Of a stretch of DNA of 40,384 bases, positions 1 through 8,615 are shown piece by piece. Under the pieces are notes generated by a model. It was not told where the DNA came from, searched no databases, and saw nothing but the letters and a program-made list of their open reading frames with translations. Position 1 is the stretch's first letter. Every line of letters begins with the position of its first letter. Made by a program: the position numbers and the translations under genes. The DNA comes from Succinatimonas hippei YIT 12066 (GTDB lineage Bacteria > Pseudomonadota > Gammaproteobacteria > Enterobacterales > Succinivibrionaceae), in NCBI RefSeq assembly GCF_000188195.1, contig NZ_GL830971.1:1-40384 (forward strand), given 5' to 3'.

Positions 1-160
1 TGTGAACTCCATCAGTTTGATCGTTTTGCCATATATTAATGACTTAAAAAAGATTTTTTTGCATTGATTTTTATATGTTTCTTTATCTCTCTATACTAAA
101 ATAAAGATGTTTTTATCAATCTTTCGGAGATAATCACAGAAGCTTAGTTTTCCTTTACTT
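1..160. other. Left-end spacer downstream of yihY
   Basis: AT-rich, no reading frame or terminator that I can support. Confidence 0.3.
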
Positions 161-994
161 TTAATTTTTTCGGCTGCACGTTATTTGTTGAGAGATCCGG
201 TGTTTTTCCTCACGCAACTCACTAAGACACACCGTAAATTCAGCTCCGAATAAAACTATAACCCAATTAATATTAATCCAAATCATTAAAACCGGAATAG
301 CGGCTAAAGCGCCGTAAATTGCCTCATAGTCGGAAAAATTCAAAATAAAAGCACTGAAAATACGCTTACAAATTTCAAACAGCACCATAACAAAAAGGGC
401 CCCGCGTACGGCATCACGGATCTTTACAACCGCCACCGGTACTGTAATAAATAAAGCGGATACCAAGATTAATTCAACAACAACCGGAACAAGAAAATAG
501 GCAAGTCCCGTAGCAAAAGATAAAGGTGTATCCAGGAAAGAATAAGCAATAACTTTTGAAGTGAACCAAATAAGAATACCGGTTGCCAAAGGACCTAAAG
601 TTAACAGCATCCAGTACACCGCAAAGGTCATTGTCATTTTACGCTTTCCGCCGCGCCAAATTCTGTTTAAAGCTTTATCTACCGCCCTTACCAGAAAGAA
701 AGACACAATAAATAAAATCACCGTACCGGTAACCGTCATCTGTCCGGCATGAGCAATAAAAATTCCTATATAGTCCCCGATAGCCTCAGAAAAAACCGGC
801 ATGAAATTATTCTGCACAAAATTTTGCAATGCCTGTTTTATCGGTGTAAAAGCAGGGACCATGGCAAAAATTGAGATAACAACCGTAAGAGCCGGAACCA
901 AGGCCAGAATAGTTGTATAAGACAATGCTGCCGCTTCAATGAACAAATCATCAGCCCGCACTCTTATCAATAATTTTTTAAACAACTCTTTCAA
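161..994 (-). CDS. yihY: YihY/BrkB-family inner membrane protein
   Basis: Integral membrane protein of the YihY (BrkB, formerly 'RNase BN') family; its molecular role is not settled in any organism. It has 277 residues, slightly shorter than E. coli YihY (about 290). About six hydrophobic stretches are visible, with family-typical segments AVYWMLLTLGP near residue 127 and a tryptophan-rich IWININW near residue 240. No ATG is in frame at the 5' end; the first usable start is TTG at 992-994, with only a weak TGGTG upstream. This start lies directly behind the glnA terminator, so expression may depend on read-through. Proximity to glnA and typA resembles the enterobacterial neighbourhood. The family call is secure; the exact start is not. 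Confidence 0.88.
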   Translation of the reverse strand: MKELFKKLLIRVRADDLFIEAAALSYTTILALVPALTVVISIFAMVPAFTPIKQALQNFVQNNFMPVFSEAIGDYIGIFIAHAGQMTVTGTVILFIVSFFLVRAVDKALNRIWRGGKRKMTMTFAVYWMLLTLGPLATGILIWFTSKVIAYSFLDTPLSFATGLAYFLVPVVVELILVSALFITVPVAVVKIRDAVRGALFVMVLFEICKRIFSAFILNFSDYEAIYGALAAIPVLMIWININWVIVLFGAEFTVCLSELREEKHRISQQITCSRKN

Positions 995-1002
995 AATCAG
1001 AC

Positions 1003-1051
1003 ACCAAAAAATAAAAAACCCTGCACAGATTATTTTATCTTCAGCAGGGTT
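1003..1051 (-). terminator. Rho-independent terminator of glnA
   Basis: On the minus strand, AACCCTGC (1044-1051) pairs with GCAGGGTT (1017-1024), followed by a T-rich run to about 1003. It lies about 35 bases after the glnA stop and ends only a few bases before the TTG start of yihY. Confidence 0.85.
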
Positions 1052-1085
1052 CTAAAACAGCTAACTATCTCTAATTACTAAAAAA

Positions 1086-2498
1086 TTAGAGGCTGTAGTA
1101 CATCTCGAATTCAATCGGATGCGGAGCGGTCTGCAAACGTGAAACTTCACCGCGCTTTAATTCAATGTAGGACTTAATCATGTCCTCAGTGAAAACTCCA
1201 CCTTCGGTTAAGAATTCATGATCTTTCTCCAATGCATCCAAAGCTTCAGCTAAAGTTGCGCACACTGACGGAATTGAATCAGCTTCTTCAGGAGGCAAAT
1301 CATAAAGATTCTTGTCCATCGGATCGCCCGGCTCAATGTGATTAAGAATTCCGTCAAGTCCGGCCATAAGCATAGCGGCAAAAGCTAAATACGGATTTGC
1401 CATGCAGTCCGGGAAGCGGACCTCAATATGAGCAGTTTTAGGATTTTGAGCTACCGGAATGCGAATTGAAGCAGAACGGTTGGAAGCTGAGTAAGCAAGC
1501 ATTACTGGGGCCTCAAAGTGCGGAACCAGACGCTTGTAAGAATTGGTAGAAGGATTGGTGAAAGCATTTAACGCTTTAGCGTGCTTAATAATACCGCCTA
1601 TGTACCACAAAGCTTCCTGTGACAATCCGCCGTACATATTTCCGGCAAAAATATTCTCGCCGTCACGGCCGATTGACTGATGGCAATGCATACCCGATCC
1701 GTTGTCACCGAAAATAGGCTTAGGCATGAAGGTAGCACTCTTGCCGTACTGATTGGCTACATTCTGTACGATATATTTATAGACCTGAACTTCGTCGGCT
1801 TTCTTGGTGAGGGTGTTGAATTTGGTGGCAATTTCGTTCTGTCCGCATGTTGCAACTTCATGATGATGAGCCTCAACCTCAAGGCCGAACTCTTCCATGA
1901 TAAGGCACATTGCTGAACGGATATCCTGGGAAGGATCGACCGGCGGAACCGGGAAATAACCGCCCTTTACCATAGTGCGGTGACCTAAATTTCCACCTTC
2001 ATAGTCAGTAGCTGAATTCCAAGCGGCCTCATAATCATCTACCTTATACATGCAGCCGCCCATCTCATTTGAGAACTTAACATCATCAAATAAGAAAAAT
2101 TCAGGCTCAGGACCGAAATAGGCTTCATCACCGATACCGGTTGAGCGCAAATATTCTTCTGCACGCTTGGCTACAGAACGCGGATCACGGTCATAACCGG
2201 TCATTGTATCGGCTTCAAGAACATCACATCTTACAATGATAGTAGGATCGGCATAAAAAGGATCCAAGTGCACGCTGTCGGCATCCGGCATCAAAATCAT
2301 GTCGGATTTATCAACGCCTTTCCATCCGGCCATTGATGAACCGTCAAACATCTTACCTTCAGAGAAGAAATCTTCCGTCACAAGTTTTGCAGGAATTGAA
2401 ACATGCTGCTCTTTTCCCTTAGTATCGGTAAAGCGCAAATCAGCAAACTTAACGCCGTTTTCTTCAATAAGCTTTAATACATCAGCAACGGTTGTCAT
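1086..2498 (-). CDS. glnA: Type I glutamine synthetase
   Basis: Glutamine synthetase (GS-I beta) joins ammonia to glutamate using ATP; it is a cytoplasmic dodecamer and the entry point of nitrogen assimilation. The protein from the ATG at 2496-2498 has 470 residues, matching E. coli (469). An in-frame codon further upstream (2567) is rejected because AAGGAGAT at 2507-2514 sits correctly before the chosen ATG and the family N terminus begins with [16 protein letters not shown]. The beta-grasp domain is followed by the catalytic domain with GSGMHCHQS and [17 protein letters not shown] near residue 398 is the adenylylation loop with its tyrosine, so GlnE-type modification is expected. Unlike in enterobacteria, glnA is not adjacent to glnLG; typA lies between them. 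Confidence 0.98.
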   Translation of the reverse strand: MTTVADVLKLIEENGVKFADLRFTDTKGKEQHVSIPAKLVTEDFFSEGKMFDGSSMAGWKGVDKSDMILMPDADSVHLDPFYADPTIIVRCDVLEADTMTGYDRDPRSVAKRAEEYLRSTGIGDEAYFGPEPEFFLFDDVKFSNEMGGCMYKVDDYEAAWNSATDYEGGNLGHRTMVKGGYFPVPPVDPSQDIRSAMCLIMEEFGLEVEAHHHEVATCGQNEIATKFNTLTKKADEVQVYKYIVQNVANQYGKSATFMPKPIFGDNGSGMHCHQSIGRDGENIFAGNMYGGLSQEALWYIGGIIKHAKALNAFTNPSTNSYKRLVPHFEAPVMLAYSASNRSASIRIPVAQNPKTAHIEVRFPDCMANPYLAFAAMLMAGLDGILNHIEPGDPMDKNLYDLPPEEADSIPSVCATLAEALDALEKDHEFLTEGGVFTEDMIKSYIELKRGEVSRLQTAPHPIEFEMYYSL

Positions 2499-2603
2499 AA
2501 ACCGAAATCTCCTTAAAAAAGGCAAACTTAACGCAAATAGCGTGCTCACAGTGAAAACCGATTGCAAACATACCTCTAAAATTATTTAGAGCCTACCTGT
2601 TGC

Positions 2604-2670
2604 ATCATAATCTTATAAGTGTACCATTTTGGGATTTTTATCGCATTTAATTTTGCACTAAAAATAAAAC
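2604..2670 (-). promoter_or_regulatory. glnA promoter region with NtrC-like half-sites
   Basis: Read toward glnA, CCCAAAATGGTACA (2620-2633) resembles half of the NtrC consensus TGCAC-N7-GTGCA, and TGCACTAAAA (2654-2663, plus strand) is the same ten bases found twice upstream of glnL. A GTGCAA at 2686-2691 mirrors the TTGCAC at 2653-2658. AT-rich -10-like sequence (TATAAG, ATTATG) lies at about 2604-2618 on the minus strand. I found no GG-N10-GC (sigma54 -24/-12) pair between here and the glnA start. Assignment to NtrC is inference from motif and context. Confidence 0.45.
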
Positions 2671-2691
2671 ATCTGCCCAGTATATGTGCAA

Positions 2692-3195
2692 TTAATAACA
2701 ATAACGGCGGTGAACAGCTTATGCATTTGCTAGTTTCAAATCTGCCGCAATTATCTATCTTGGAGCCTGTCTTTAGACTTGAGGGCACATTCTCCATGCT
2801 CATCCGTAAGCGTAATTATCCTACCGTTAGAACAAAGCTGTGGAATAATGCATCCAGGTCACTATCTTTTTTGCTTCCGCATGCAGCGGTACTCCGATAT
2901 CTATTATCAAACAATATATTTTCCGGCAGAAACCTCCGGCTTAAAAAATGAGATTTTTCTCGCGATGATCTCCGCCCTAAAGTACGGGGTTTTAGCCGCT
3001 GATCTTTTTTGATAAATCTATCTTGAAAGCACTCTTTAATTTGGCAAAAAATTAAAATCAAAAGTTAAAATACCGTTACAAGTGTGAACAATATCTGATT
3101 TTAAAGCTCACAGCGCTTTTTTAAGGTAAAATATCGCAAATTTTATAAATTACGTTAAAGACACCATCCTTTTTTATTTATACAGGTTTGCATAT
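2692..3195. other. Intergenic region between glnA and typA, no supported gene
   Basis: About 500 bases between the glnA control region and typA. Short overlapping open frames exist on both strands, including one from an ATG at 2730 to a stop near 2951, but none has a convincing family signature. AT-rich -10-like elements (TAAAAT near 3126, TATAAAT near 3141) just upstream of typA suggest its promoter. The middle part (about 2700-3000) is visibly less AT-rich than normal spacer here and could be a decayed gene. Confidence 0.35.
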
Positions 3196-5034
3196 ATGGA
3201 CGTACAAAAGATCCGTAATATTGCCATTATCGCCCACGTTGACCATGGCAAGACCACCTTAGTCGATAAGTTATTGCGCCAATCAGGAACCTTAGATCGT
3301 ACCGAGCTCGGACAAGAGCGCGTTATGGATTCAAATGCTATTGAAAAAGAACGCGGAATCACCATATTATCCAAAAACACAGCAATTAATTGGAACGGTT
3401 ATCGCATCAATATCGTTGACACCCCAGGACATGCTGACTTCGGCGGTGAAGTAGAACGCGTTATGTCAATGGTAGATTCAGTATTACTTCTGGTTGATGC
3501 CGTTGACGGACCTATGCCGCAAACTCGCTTCGTTACCCAAAAAGCTTTTGCTCGCGGCTTAAAACCTATTGTCGTAATCAATAAATGCGATCGTCCCGGA
3601 GCTCGCCCCGATTGGGTTATCGATCAGGTCTTTGACTTATTCGATAATTTAGGAGCAACCGATGAACAGCTCGACTTCCCGGTAGTTTACGCATCAGCTC
3701 TGGCAGGATGGGCCTCCCTTGATGAAAGTTCACACGGCGACACTATGGAACCTTTATTTGAGACCATTATCGAAAAAGTTTCCCCGCCGCAAGCCGATAT
3801 CAACGGTCCGTTCCAGATGCAGATTTCCTCTCTTGATTTCACCTCATATGTAGGTGTTATCGGTGTAGGCCGCATTACCCGCGGTCGCGTACGTTCCAAT
3901 CAGCAAGTAACTATTGTCAATGCTGACGGATCTACCCGCCAGGGACGCGTCGGTCAAGTTTTAGGCTATTTAGGACTGCACCGCAACGAAGTAGAAGAAG
4001 CTGAAGCCGGCGATATTATTGCCGTAACCGGTCTTGGCGAACTCAAGATTTCAGATACAATCTGCGACAATTCCAAGGTTGAAGCATTGCCGGCCTTAAC
4101 CGTCGATGAGCCTACCGTATCTATGAACTTCTGCGTCAACACTTCTCCTTTTGCCGGCAAAGAAGGTAAATTCATCACTTCACGCAATATTGAAGAACGT
4201 CTGCGTCAGGAGCTTGTGCATAACGTAGCATTACGTGTTGAAAACACCAAAGATCCTGATCGCTTTAAAGTTTCAGGACGTGGTGAATTGCACTTATCGG
4301 TTTTAATTGAGCAAATGCGCCGCGAAGGTTACGAGCTCGGTGTTTCCCGTCCTGAAGTAATTCTTCACAAAGATGAATCCGGCAAAGTATTAGAGCCGTA
4401 TGAAGTCTTAACCTTAGATCTTAACGAAGAAAACCAAGGCCCCGTCATGGAAGAATTAGGCCGCCGCAAAGGTGAGCTTAAAAATATGAATCCGGACGGA
4501 AAAGGACGCGTTCGCCTTGACTACCGAATTCCGGCCCGCGGACTTATCGGCTTCCAAACTTTATATATGACCTTAACTTCAGGAACCGGTCTTATGTACC
4601 ATACCTTTGACAGCTATGATGCATTTGCCGGAGGTTCCATCGGTGAAAGACAAAACGGCGTGCTTATTTCTAATGATACCGGTAAAGCGGTACCGTACGC
4701 CTTATGGTTCTTGCAGGAGCGCGGACGTTTATTCGTTGATGCCGGTGAAGAAGTCTATGAAGGACAAATTATCGGTCTGCATAACCGCAGCAATGACTTA
4801 ACCGTCAACTGCCTTAAGACCAAAAAATTAACCAATGTCCGTGCCGCAGGATCGGATGATAATATCATCCTGACCCCAGCAGTTCATATGTCGCTGGAAC
4901 AAGCCCTTGAATTTATTAACGAAGACGAACTTGTCGAAGTTACTCCCAAGAGTATTCGTCTGCGTAAGAAATTCCTTTCGGATTTGGAGCGTGTTCGTGC
5001 CTTCCGTGCTGCAGGCGGAAAAAAAGCAGAATAA
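3196..5034 (+). CDS. typA: Ribosome-associated GTPase BipA/TypA
   Basis: BipA is a translational GTPase related to EF-G and LepA that binds the ribosome and helps assembly of the 50S subunit and growth under stress. It has 612 residues (E. coli 607). The G domain is at the N terminus: [10 protein letters not shown] (G1, about residues 13-22), RGITILSKN (switch I), [15 protein letters not shown] (G3, about 74-88) and [10 protein letters not shown] (G4). Domains II, III and V follow, then the BipA-specific C-terminal domain with RGLIGFQT near 450. It is followed by a strong terminator, so it is probably transcribed separately from glnLG. It lies divergently from glnA, which separates glnA from its regulators. 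Confidence 0.97.
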   Translation: MDVQKIRNIAIIAHVDHGKTTLVDKLLRQSGTLDRTELGQERVMDSNAIEKERGITILSKNTAINWNGYRINIVDTPGHADFGGEVERVMSMVDSVLLLVDAVDGPMPQTRFVTQKAFARGLKPIVVINKCDRPGARPDWVIDQVFDLFDNLGATDEQLDFPVVYASALAGWASLDESSHGDTMEPLFETIIEKVSPPQADINGPFQMQISSLDFTSYVGVIGVGRITRGRVRSNQQVTIVNADGSTRQGRVGQVLGYLGLHRNEVEEAEAGDIIAVTGLGELKISDTICDNSKVEALPALTVDEPTVSMNFCVNTSPFAGKEGKFITSRNIEERLRQELVHNVALRVENTKDPDRFKVSGRGELHLSVLIEQMRREGYELGVSRPEVILHKDESGKVLEPYEVLTLDLNEENQGPVMEELGRRKGELKNMNPDGKGRVRLDYRIPARGLIGFQTLYMTLTSGTGLMYHTFDSYDAFAGGSIGERQNGVLISNDTGKAVPYALWFLQERGRLFVDAGEEVYEGQIIGLHNRSNDLTVNCLKTKKLTNVRAAGSDDNIILTPAVHMSLEQALEFINEDELVEVTPKSIRLRKKFLSDLERVRAFRAAGGKKAE

Positions 5035-5060
5035 TCAAATGCTCTAAAATTGATCTTAAA

Positions 5061-5100
5061 AAAGGCTCTGTTTGCAACAAAACAGGGCCTTTAATTTATT
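5061..5100 (+). terminator. Rho-independent terminator of typA
   Basis: Stem AAAGGCTCTGTTT (5061-5073) pairs with AAACAGGGCCTTT (5080-5092), with one T-G pair and loop GCAACA, followed by TTAATTTATT. Confidence 0.85.
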
Positions 5101-5147
5101 AATAAATTGAAAAATATAAAAATATCTTCTAAAACCACTCATTAAAA

Positions 5148-5164
5148 CAATGCACTAAAATTGC
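5148..5164 (+). promoter_or_regulatory. NtrC-like box 1 upstream of glnLG
   Basis: CAATGCACTAAAATTGC, an imperfect dyad around a TGCAC half-site, identical over 17 bases to a second copy exactly 60 bp downstream. The same TGCACTAAAA decamer occurs upstream of glnA. It overlaps a possible -35 (TTGCCC, 5161-5166), so the bound protein would be placed to control the glnL promoter. Confidence 0.55.
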
Positions 5165-5191
5165 CCGTTAGATTCTTTTTTTTCATACAAT
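5161..5191 (+). promoter_or_regulatory. Possible sigma70 promoter of glnLG
   Basis: TTGCCC (5161-5166) and TACAAT (5186-5191) with a 19-base spacer. It sits between the two NtrC-like boxes. The spacer is longer than ideal, so this is tentative. Confidence 0.4.
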
Positions 5192-5204
5192 AGACAGATA
5201 AAAA

Positions 5205-5226
5205 GAGCAATGCACTAAAATTGCTC
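5205..5226 (+). promoter_or_regulatory. NtrC-like box 2 upstream of glnLG
   Basis: Perfect 7-bp inverted repeat GAGCAAT-N8-ATTGCTC enclosing TGCACTAAAA. It lies about 35 bases before the glnL start, just downstream of the predicted promoter, a position suited to autorepression as at E. coli glnLp. Confidence 0.6.
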
Positions 5227-5261
5227 ATGTAATGTATTTGTGAACAGGTGCAGGTTTTTAT

Positions 5262-6350
5262 ATGCCAACAGATGCGAAGACTATCCTTGAAAGTTTAGCG
5301 ACAGCTATCATGCTTACGGACGGGCAATATAAGATCATATATGCCAATACGTCCGCCGAGCAGCTATTCGGCATGTCGCGTTCTAAACTGCGTTCACTAA
5401 AACTTACCGATCTTATTAATCGACACGAAAAGAATTTAATGGAAAATCTTTCTCGTGCCTTAAAAGCCAATTTTCAGGGTTTTTCTGCCTCCGATATAGC
5501 TGTAGGAATCGATCCGTCTCATACCATAAGCGTTGATATGAGCATCAGCCAATACTCAGGAAAAAATAAAGGTCTTATCGTCGAAATAAAATCAATTAAT
5601 TACCAACAAAAACTTAGTTATGAACGCCAGAGACGTACCCAGCATCTGGCAGCCCGCGATCTAATCCGCAATCTTGCCCATGAAATCAAAAATCCTTTGG
5701 GAGGAATACGCGGAGCGGCCCAACTGCTTGAAATGACCTTCGGTAAAGCCGCGGACATTACCGATTACACTAAAGTCATTATTGAACAGTCCGATCGCCT
5801 TAAAACCTTAGTGGATAATTTATTAGGTCCGCAGCGTCCCAACCCGATGAGCCTTGCCAATATCCACTATGTAGTAGAAAAGGTTCTGTCGCTTGAAGCC
5901 ATGGCAACGAAAGATAAAATCCGTTTTGAAAAGGACTACGATCCTTCGCTGCCGGAATTGATGCTTGACGTTGATGCCATGCAGCAGACCTTCATCAATA
6001 TCATCAGTAATGCCATTCAAGCGCTCACAGAATCCAATACTGAAAGACCGCTCATTAAAATCCAAACTCGAGCTGTCAACGGTATGGTGATAAACGGTTT
6101 TAAATATCCGACTTCTATTTGCGTATCTATAACGGATAACGGACCGGGTATTCCGGAAAGCATCATGCCTAAAATTTTCTACCCGATGGTAACTTCAAGA
6201 TCCAAAGGGAACGGACTAGGCTTATCCATTGCTCAAAGCATTGTCGAACGCCATAACGGCACTATCGAATGTGAAAGCCACAAAGGAAAAACGACTTTTT
6301 CCGTAATTTTACCCATAAAAAAAGATGTGTTTAAAAGCGAGGAAATTTAA
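5262..6350 (+). CDS. glnL: Nitrogen regulation sensor kinase NtrB
   Basis: NtrB (GlnL) phosphorylates or dephosphorylates NtrC depending on PII/nitrogen status. It is a soluble 362-residue protein (E. coli 349). An N-terminal PAS-like sensor covers about residues 10-110. The H-box LAHEIKNPLGG carries the phosphorylated His140. The kinase domain has an N-box (NIISNAIQAL), a G1-box (DNGPGIP) and a G2-box (GNGLGLSIAQ), so it looks active. ATG follows weak Shine-Dalgarno material (ACAGGTGCAGG). The stop is two bases before the glnG ATG, so the two are translationally coupled. Two NtrC-like boxes precede the gene. Confidence 0.95.
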   Translation: MPTDAKTILESLATAIMLTDGQYKIIYANTSAEQLFGMSRSKLRSLKLTDLINRHEKNLMENLSRALKANFQGFSASDIAVGIDPSHTISVDMSISQYSGKNKGLIVEIKSINYQQKLSYERQRRTQHLAARDLIRNLAHEIKNPLGGIRGAAQLLEMTFGKAADITDYTKVIIEQSDRLKTLVDNLLGPQRPNPMSLANIHYVVEKVLSLEAMATKDKIRFEKDYDPSLPELMLDVDAMQQTFINIISNAIQALTESNTERPLIKIQTRAVNGMVINGFKYPTSICVSITDNGPGIPESIMPKIFYPMVTSRSKGNGLGLSIAQSIVERHNGTIECESHKGKTTFSVILPIKKDVFKSEEI

Positions 6351-6352
6351 CT

Positions 6353-7783
6353 ATGGATCCCATGATTTGGGTTATTGATGACGATGCCAGCATTCGTTTC
6401 GTGTTTGATAAAGCGCTTGATGTCAACAGTATTTCCCATCGCTTATTTGAAACCGGAGATGAAGCTCTCGCCTACTTAAAAACAGAGATCCCTGATGTTA
6501 TAGTCTCTGATATCAACATGCCGGGAACCGACGGTCTTTCCCTTATAAAAAAAGTACATGAGGTTGACTGTAATATTCCGTTTATTATCATAACCGCCCA
6601 TAGCGACTTAACCGCCGCAATTGATTCTTATGAGCACGGAACTTTTGAATATCTGCCCAAACCTTTTGATATCGAGCAGGCTGTAAGTCTTATCCGTCGT
6701 GCGGCACTGCACCGCTTTAACCTAACCCGTAAAAAGGAAATGGTTTTAGCAAGCGATGCCGTAGCTGACAGTAAAGAAGCCGAAATAATCGGCAAATCTC
6801 CGGCCATGCAGGAAGTATTTAAATTCATAGGACGCGTATCGCGTACTGAGGTTCCGGTTCTTATCCACGGTGAAACAGGAACAGGGCGTGAACTTGTTGC
6901 CATGGCTTTGCATAACCACTCCGATCGCAAAGAGCAGCCGTTTATTTCAGTAAATGTTTCTTCAATGCCCAAAGAAACGGTTGAACATGAAATTTTCGGC
7001 GGTATCGGCAAAGGTGATAAAGAAGAAGCGGCTATCGTAAAAGCACAAAACGGCACTTTGTTTATTAATGAAATCTGCGAAATGCCGATGGAAGCCCAAA
7101 CTCGTTTGCTGCAGGTTTTACAAAAAGGCGAGTTTTTGCCAGTAGGAGAACAAAAACCGCATAAAGTGAATGTAAGAATTATTGCTGCGACAAGCCGCGT
7201 ACTTGAAAATCTGGTAAAAGAAGGAACTTTTATTTCTGATCTCTACTACAGATTAAATATTATTCACATCAATATGCCGCCGCTGCGCGATCGCAACAAC
7301 GACATCCCGATGCTGGCTAAGCACTTCCTAAATCAAAGTGCGATTGAAAATAATACCGAGCCTAAAAAACTGACTTCTGAGGTTCTGGTTTTCTTGTGCC
7401 GTCAGCAATGGCCCGGTAATGTACGTCAACTGAAAAACCTCTGTAAATACTTAACCATCATGGTTACCGGCAGAGACATTCAACTAAGCGATTTACCGGC
7501 CGAGTTTTTACAAGCGAGAAACACCCAGGTTAAAACCACAACTTCAATCTCAGGAACCTCTAAAGAGCCGGTTTCATGGCAGGAACAGCTGCGTAATTGG
7601 GTTGACGGAAGATTAAAAGCAGGAGAAAGAGACATTCTTTCAGAAGCAACTCCCGAATTTGAGCGCGTCATGCTTGAAGCGGCACTTGCCTATACGGGCA
7701 ATCATAAGCAGGAATCGGCCAAGCTCTTAGGATGGGGTAGAAATACTCTTACACGAAAGATAAAAGAATTAAATCTCCAGTAA
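6353..7783 (+). CDS. glnG: NtrC response regulator lacking the sigma54 activation loop
   Basis: NtrC homologue of 476 residues (E. coli 469). The receiver domain (1-120) is intact: acidic pair D10/D11, phosphorylated Asp53 in SDINMPGTDG, and K103. The C-terminal Fis-type DNA-binding domain is nearly identical to enterobacterial NtrC (LLGWGRNTLTRKIKEL). The central AAA+ domain is recognisable but altered at its key positions: Walker A reads GETGTGRE, with Arg179 for Lys; the segment after EIFG (215-232) is about five residues shorter than normal and has no GAFTGA; Walker B reads LFINE, with Asn239 for Asp; the first Arg of the Arg-finger region is replaced (FISDLYYRL). GAFTGA is what contacts sigma54, so this protein is predicted to bind DNA when phosphorylated but not to open sigma54 promoters. 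Rhodobacter capsulatus NtrC is a known GAFTGA-less, sigma70-dependent precedent. The gene assignment is certain; the functional change is inference. Confidence 0.95.
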   Translation: MDPMIWVIDDDASIRFVFDKALDVNSISHRLFETGDEALAYLKTEIPDVIVSDINMPGTDGLSLIKKVHEVDCNIPFIIITAHSDLTAAIDSYEHGTFEYLPKPFDIEQAVSLIRRAALHRFNLTRKKEMVLASDAVADSKEAEIIGKSPAMQEVFKFIGRVSRTEVPVLIHGETGTGRELVAMALHNHSDRKEQPFISVNVSSMPKETVEHEIFGGIGKGDKEEAAIVKAQNGTLFINEICEMPMEAQTRLLQVLQKGEFLPVGEQKPHKVNVRIIAATSRVLENLVKEGTFISDLYYRLNIIHINMPPLRDRNNDIPMLAKHFLNQSAIENNTEPKKLTSEVLVFLCRQQWPGNVRQLKNLCKYLTIMVTGRDIQLSDLPAEFLQARNTQVKTTTSISGTSKEPVSWQEQLRNWVDGRLKAGERDILSEATPEFERVMLEAALAYTGNHKQESAKLLGWGRNTLTRKIKELNLQ

Positions 7784-7787
7784 TTTT

Positions 7788-7815
7788 AAGCCGGCTTTGC
7801 CGGCTTTTCTTTTTC
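7788..7815 (+). terminator. Rho-independent terminator of glnLG
   Basis: AAGCCGGC (7788-7795), loop TTT, GCCGGCTT (7799-7806), followed by TTCTTTTTCTT. Confidence 0.92.
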
Positions 7816-7819
7816 TTCC

Positions 7820-7850
7820 TGACTTTCATATACAAGGCGCATGATATAAT
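7820..7850 (+). promoter_or_regulatory. Possible sigma70 promoter of engB
   Basis: Consensus -10 TATAAT at 7845-7850 with an upstream TGA; TGACTT at 7820-7825 could be the -35 with a 19-base spacer. It lies just after the glnG terminator, about 120 bases before engB. Confidence 0.5.
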
Positions 7851-7967
7851 TTACAAAAATTTTACATAAACCCCTTGAAATGCGGAGCTCAATATCTTAA
7901 AGTCCGCCGCTTAAATTCTTATTACATTAATAACCGAATTTCACAAAGCCGTTAAAAAGAGGATCAC

Positions 7968-8615
7968 ATGGAACAGGCCCCTGCCGTACCTATTTTGGAT
8001 TTTCGCCAAACCAAATTCGTCACTTCAGCTCCTGATATCCGCCAAATGCCGCCGGATAACGGTATCGAAATCGCCTTTGCCGGACGTTCAAACTCCGGAA
8101 AATCTTCATCCATTAACGCAATCTGCGATCAAAAACATTTAGCCAAAACCAGCAGCACACCGGGGCGTACCCGCCTGATTAATCTCTTTGCCGTACAAGC
8201 AAATAAATTTTTAGTTGATCTTCCGGGTTACGGCTATGCGGCAGTTCCTGAGGCCATGAAAAAACAATGGCAAAAATCCATGAGCGAATATCTGCAAAAA
8301 CGTAAAGCATTACGCGGAATCGTCATAACCATGGATATTCGCCATCCTTTAAAAGATCATGACCGTTTGATTTTAGATTGGTCAACTGCGGCAAATCTTC
8401 CGGCAATTATTCTTTTAACCAAAGCGGATAAATTAGGAGTAAACGCCCGCAGTAAAGCACTTAAGGAAGTGAAACTTTTGCTCTCGGAATTTGACGGAAG
8501 TTTTACCGTTATTCCGTTTTCAGCATGGCGCGGCATCGGTGTTGATGAAACACGTAAACTTTTATCCATGTGGTATTCAAGCTTTCAACCTATAGAAGAA
8601 AACGCAAATGTCTAA
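7968..8615 (+). CDS. engB: Ribosome biogenesis GTPase EngB/YihA
   Basis: Essential GTPase (YsxC/EngB/YihA) needed for late assembly of the 50S ribosomal subunit. It has 215 residues (E. coli 210). Motifs: G1 GRSNSGKSS (about residues 44-52), switch region STPGRT, G3 DLPGYG (about 85-90) and G4 LTKADK (about 145-150). AGAGGATCAC precedes the ATG. The stop overlaps the gmk start by 8 bases, so it heads a gmk-containing operon. Confidence 0.96.
   Translation: MEQAPAVPILDFRQTKFVTSAPDIRQMPPDNGIEIAFAGRSNSGKSSSINAICDQKHLAKTSSTPGRTRLINLFAVQANKFLVDLPGYGYAAVPEAMKKQWQKSMSEYLQKRKALRGIVITMDIRHPLKDHDRLILDWSTAANLPAIILLTKADKLGVNARSKALKEVKLLLSEFDGSFTVIPFSAWRGIGVDETRKLLSMWYSSFQPIEENANV

Noticed and set aside
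1680-1916. Plus-strand open frames inside glnA and similar long opposite-strand frames in mnmE (30348-31184), glnG and spoT
   Set aside because: They are opposite-frame shadows of well-identified genes, without ribosome binding sites or family features.
2086-2498. Longer GlnA start at 2567
   Set aside because: The extension covers the Shine-Dalgarno and has no counterpart in the family.
2619-2951. Plus-strand 110-codon frame upstream of typA
   Set aside because: Starts inside the glnA control region, no Shine-Dalgarno at that ATG, no recognisable motif; mentioned only as part of a possible decayed gene.
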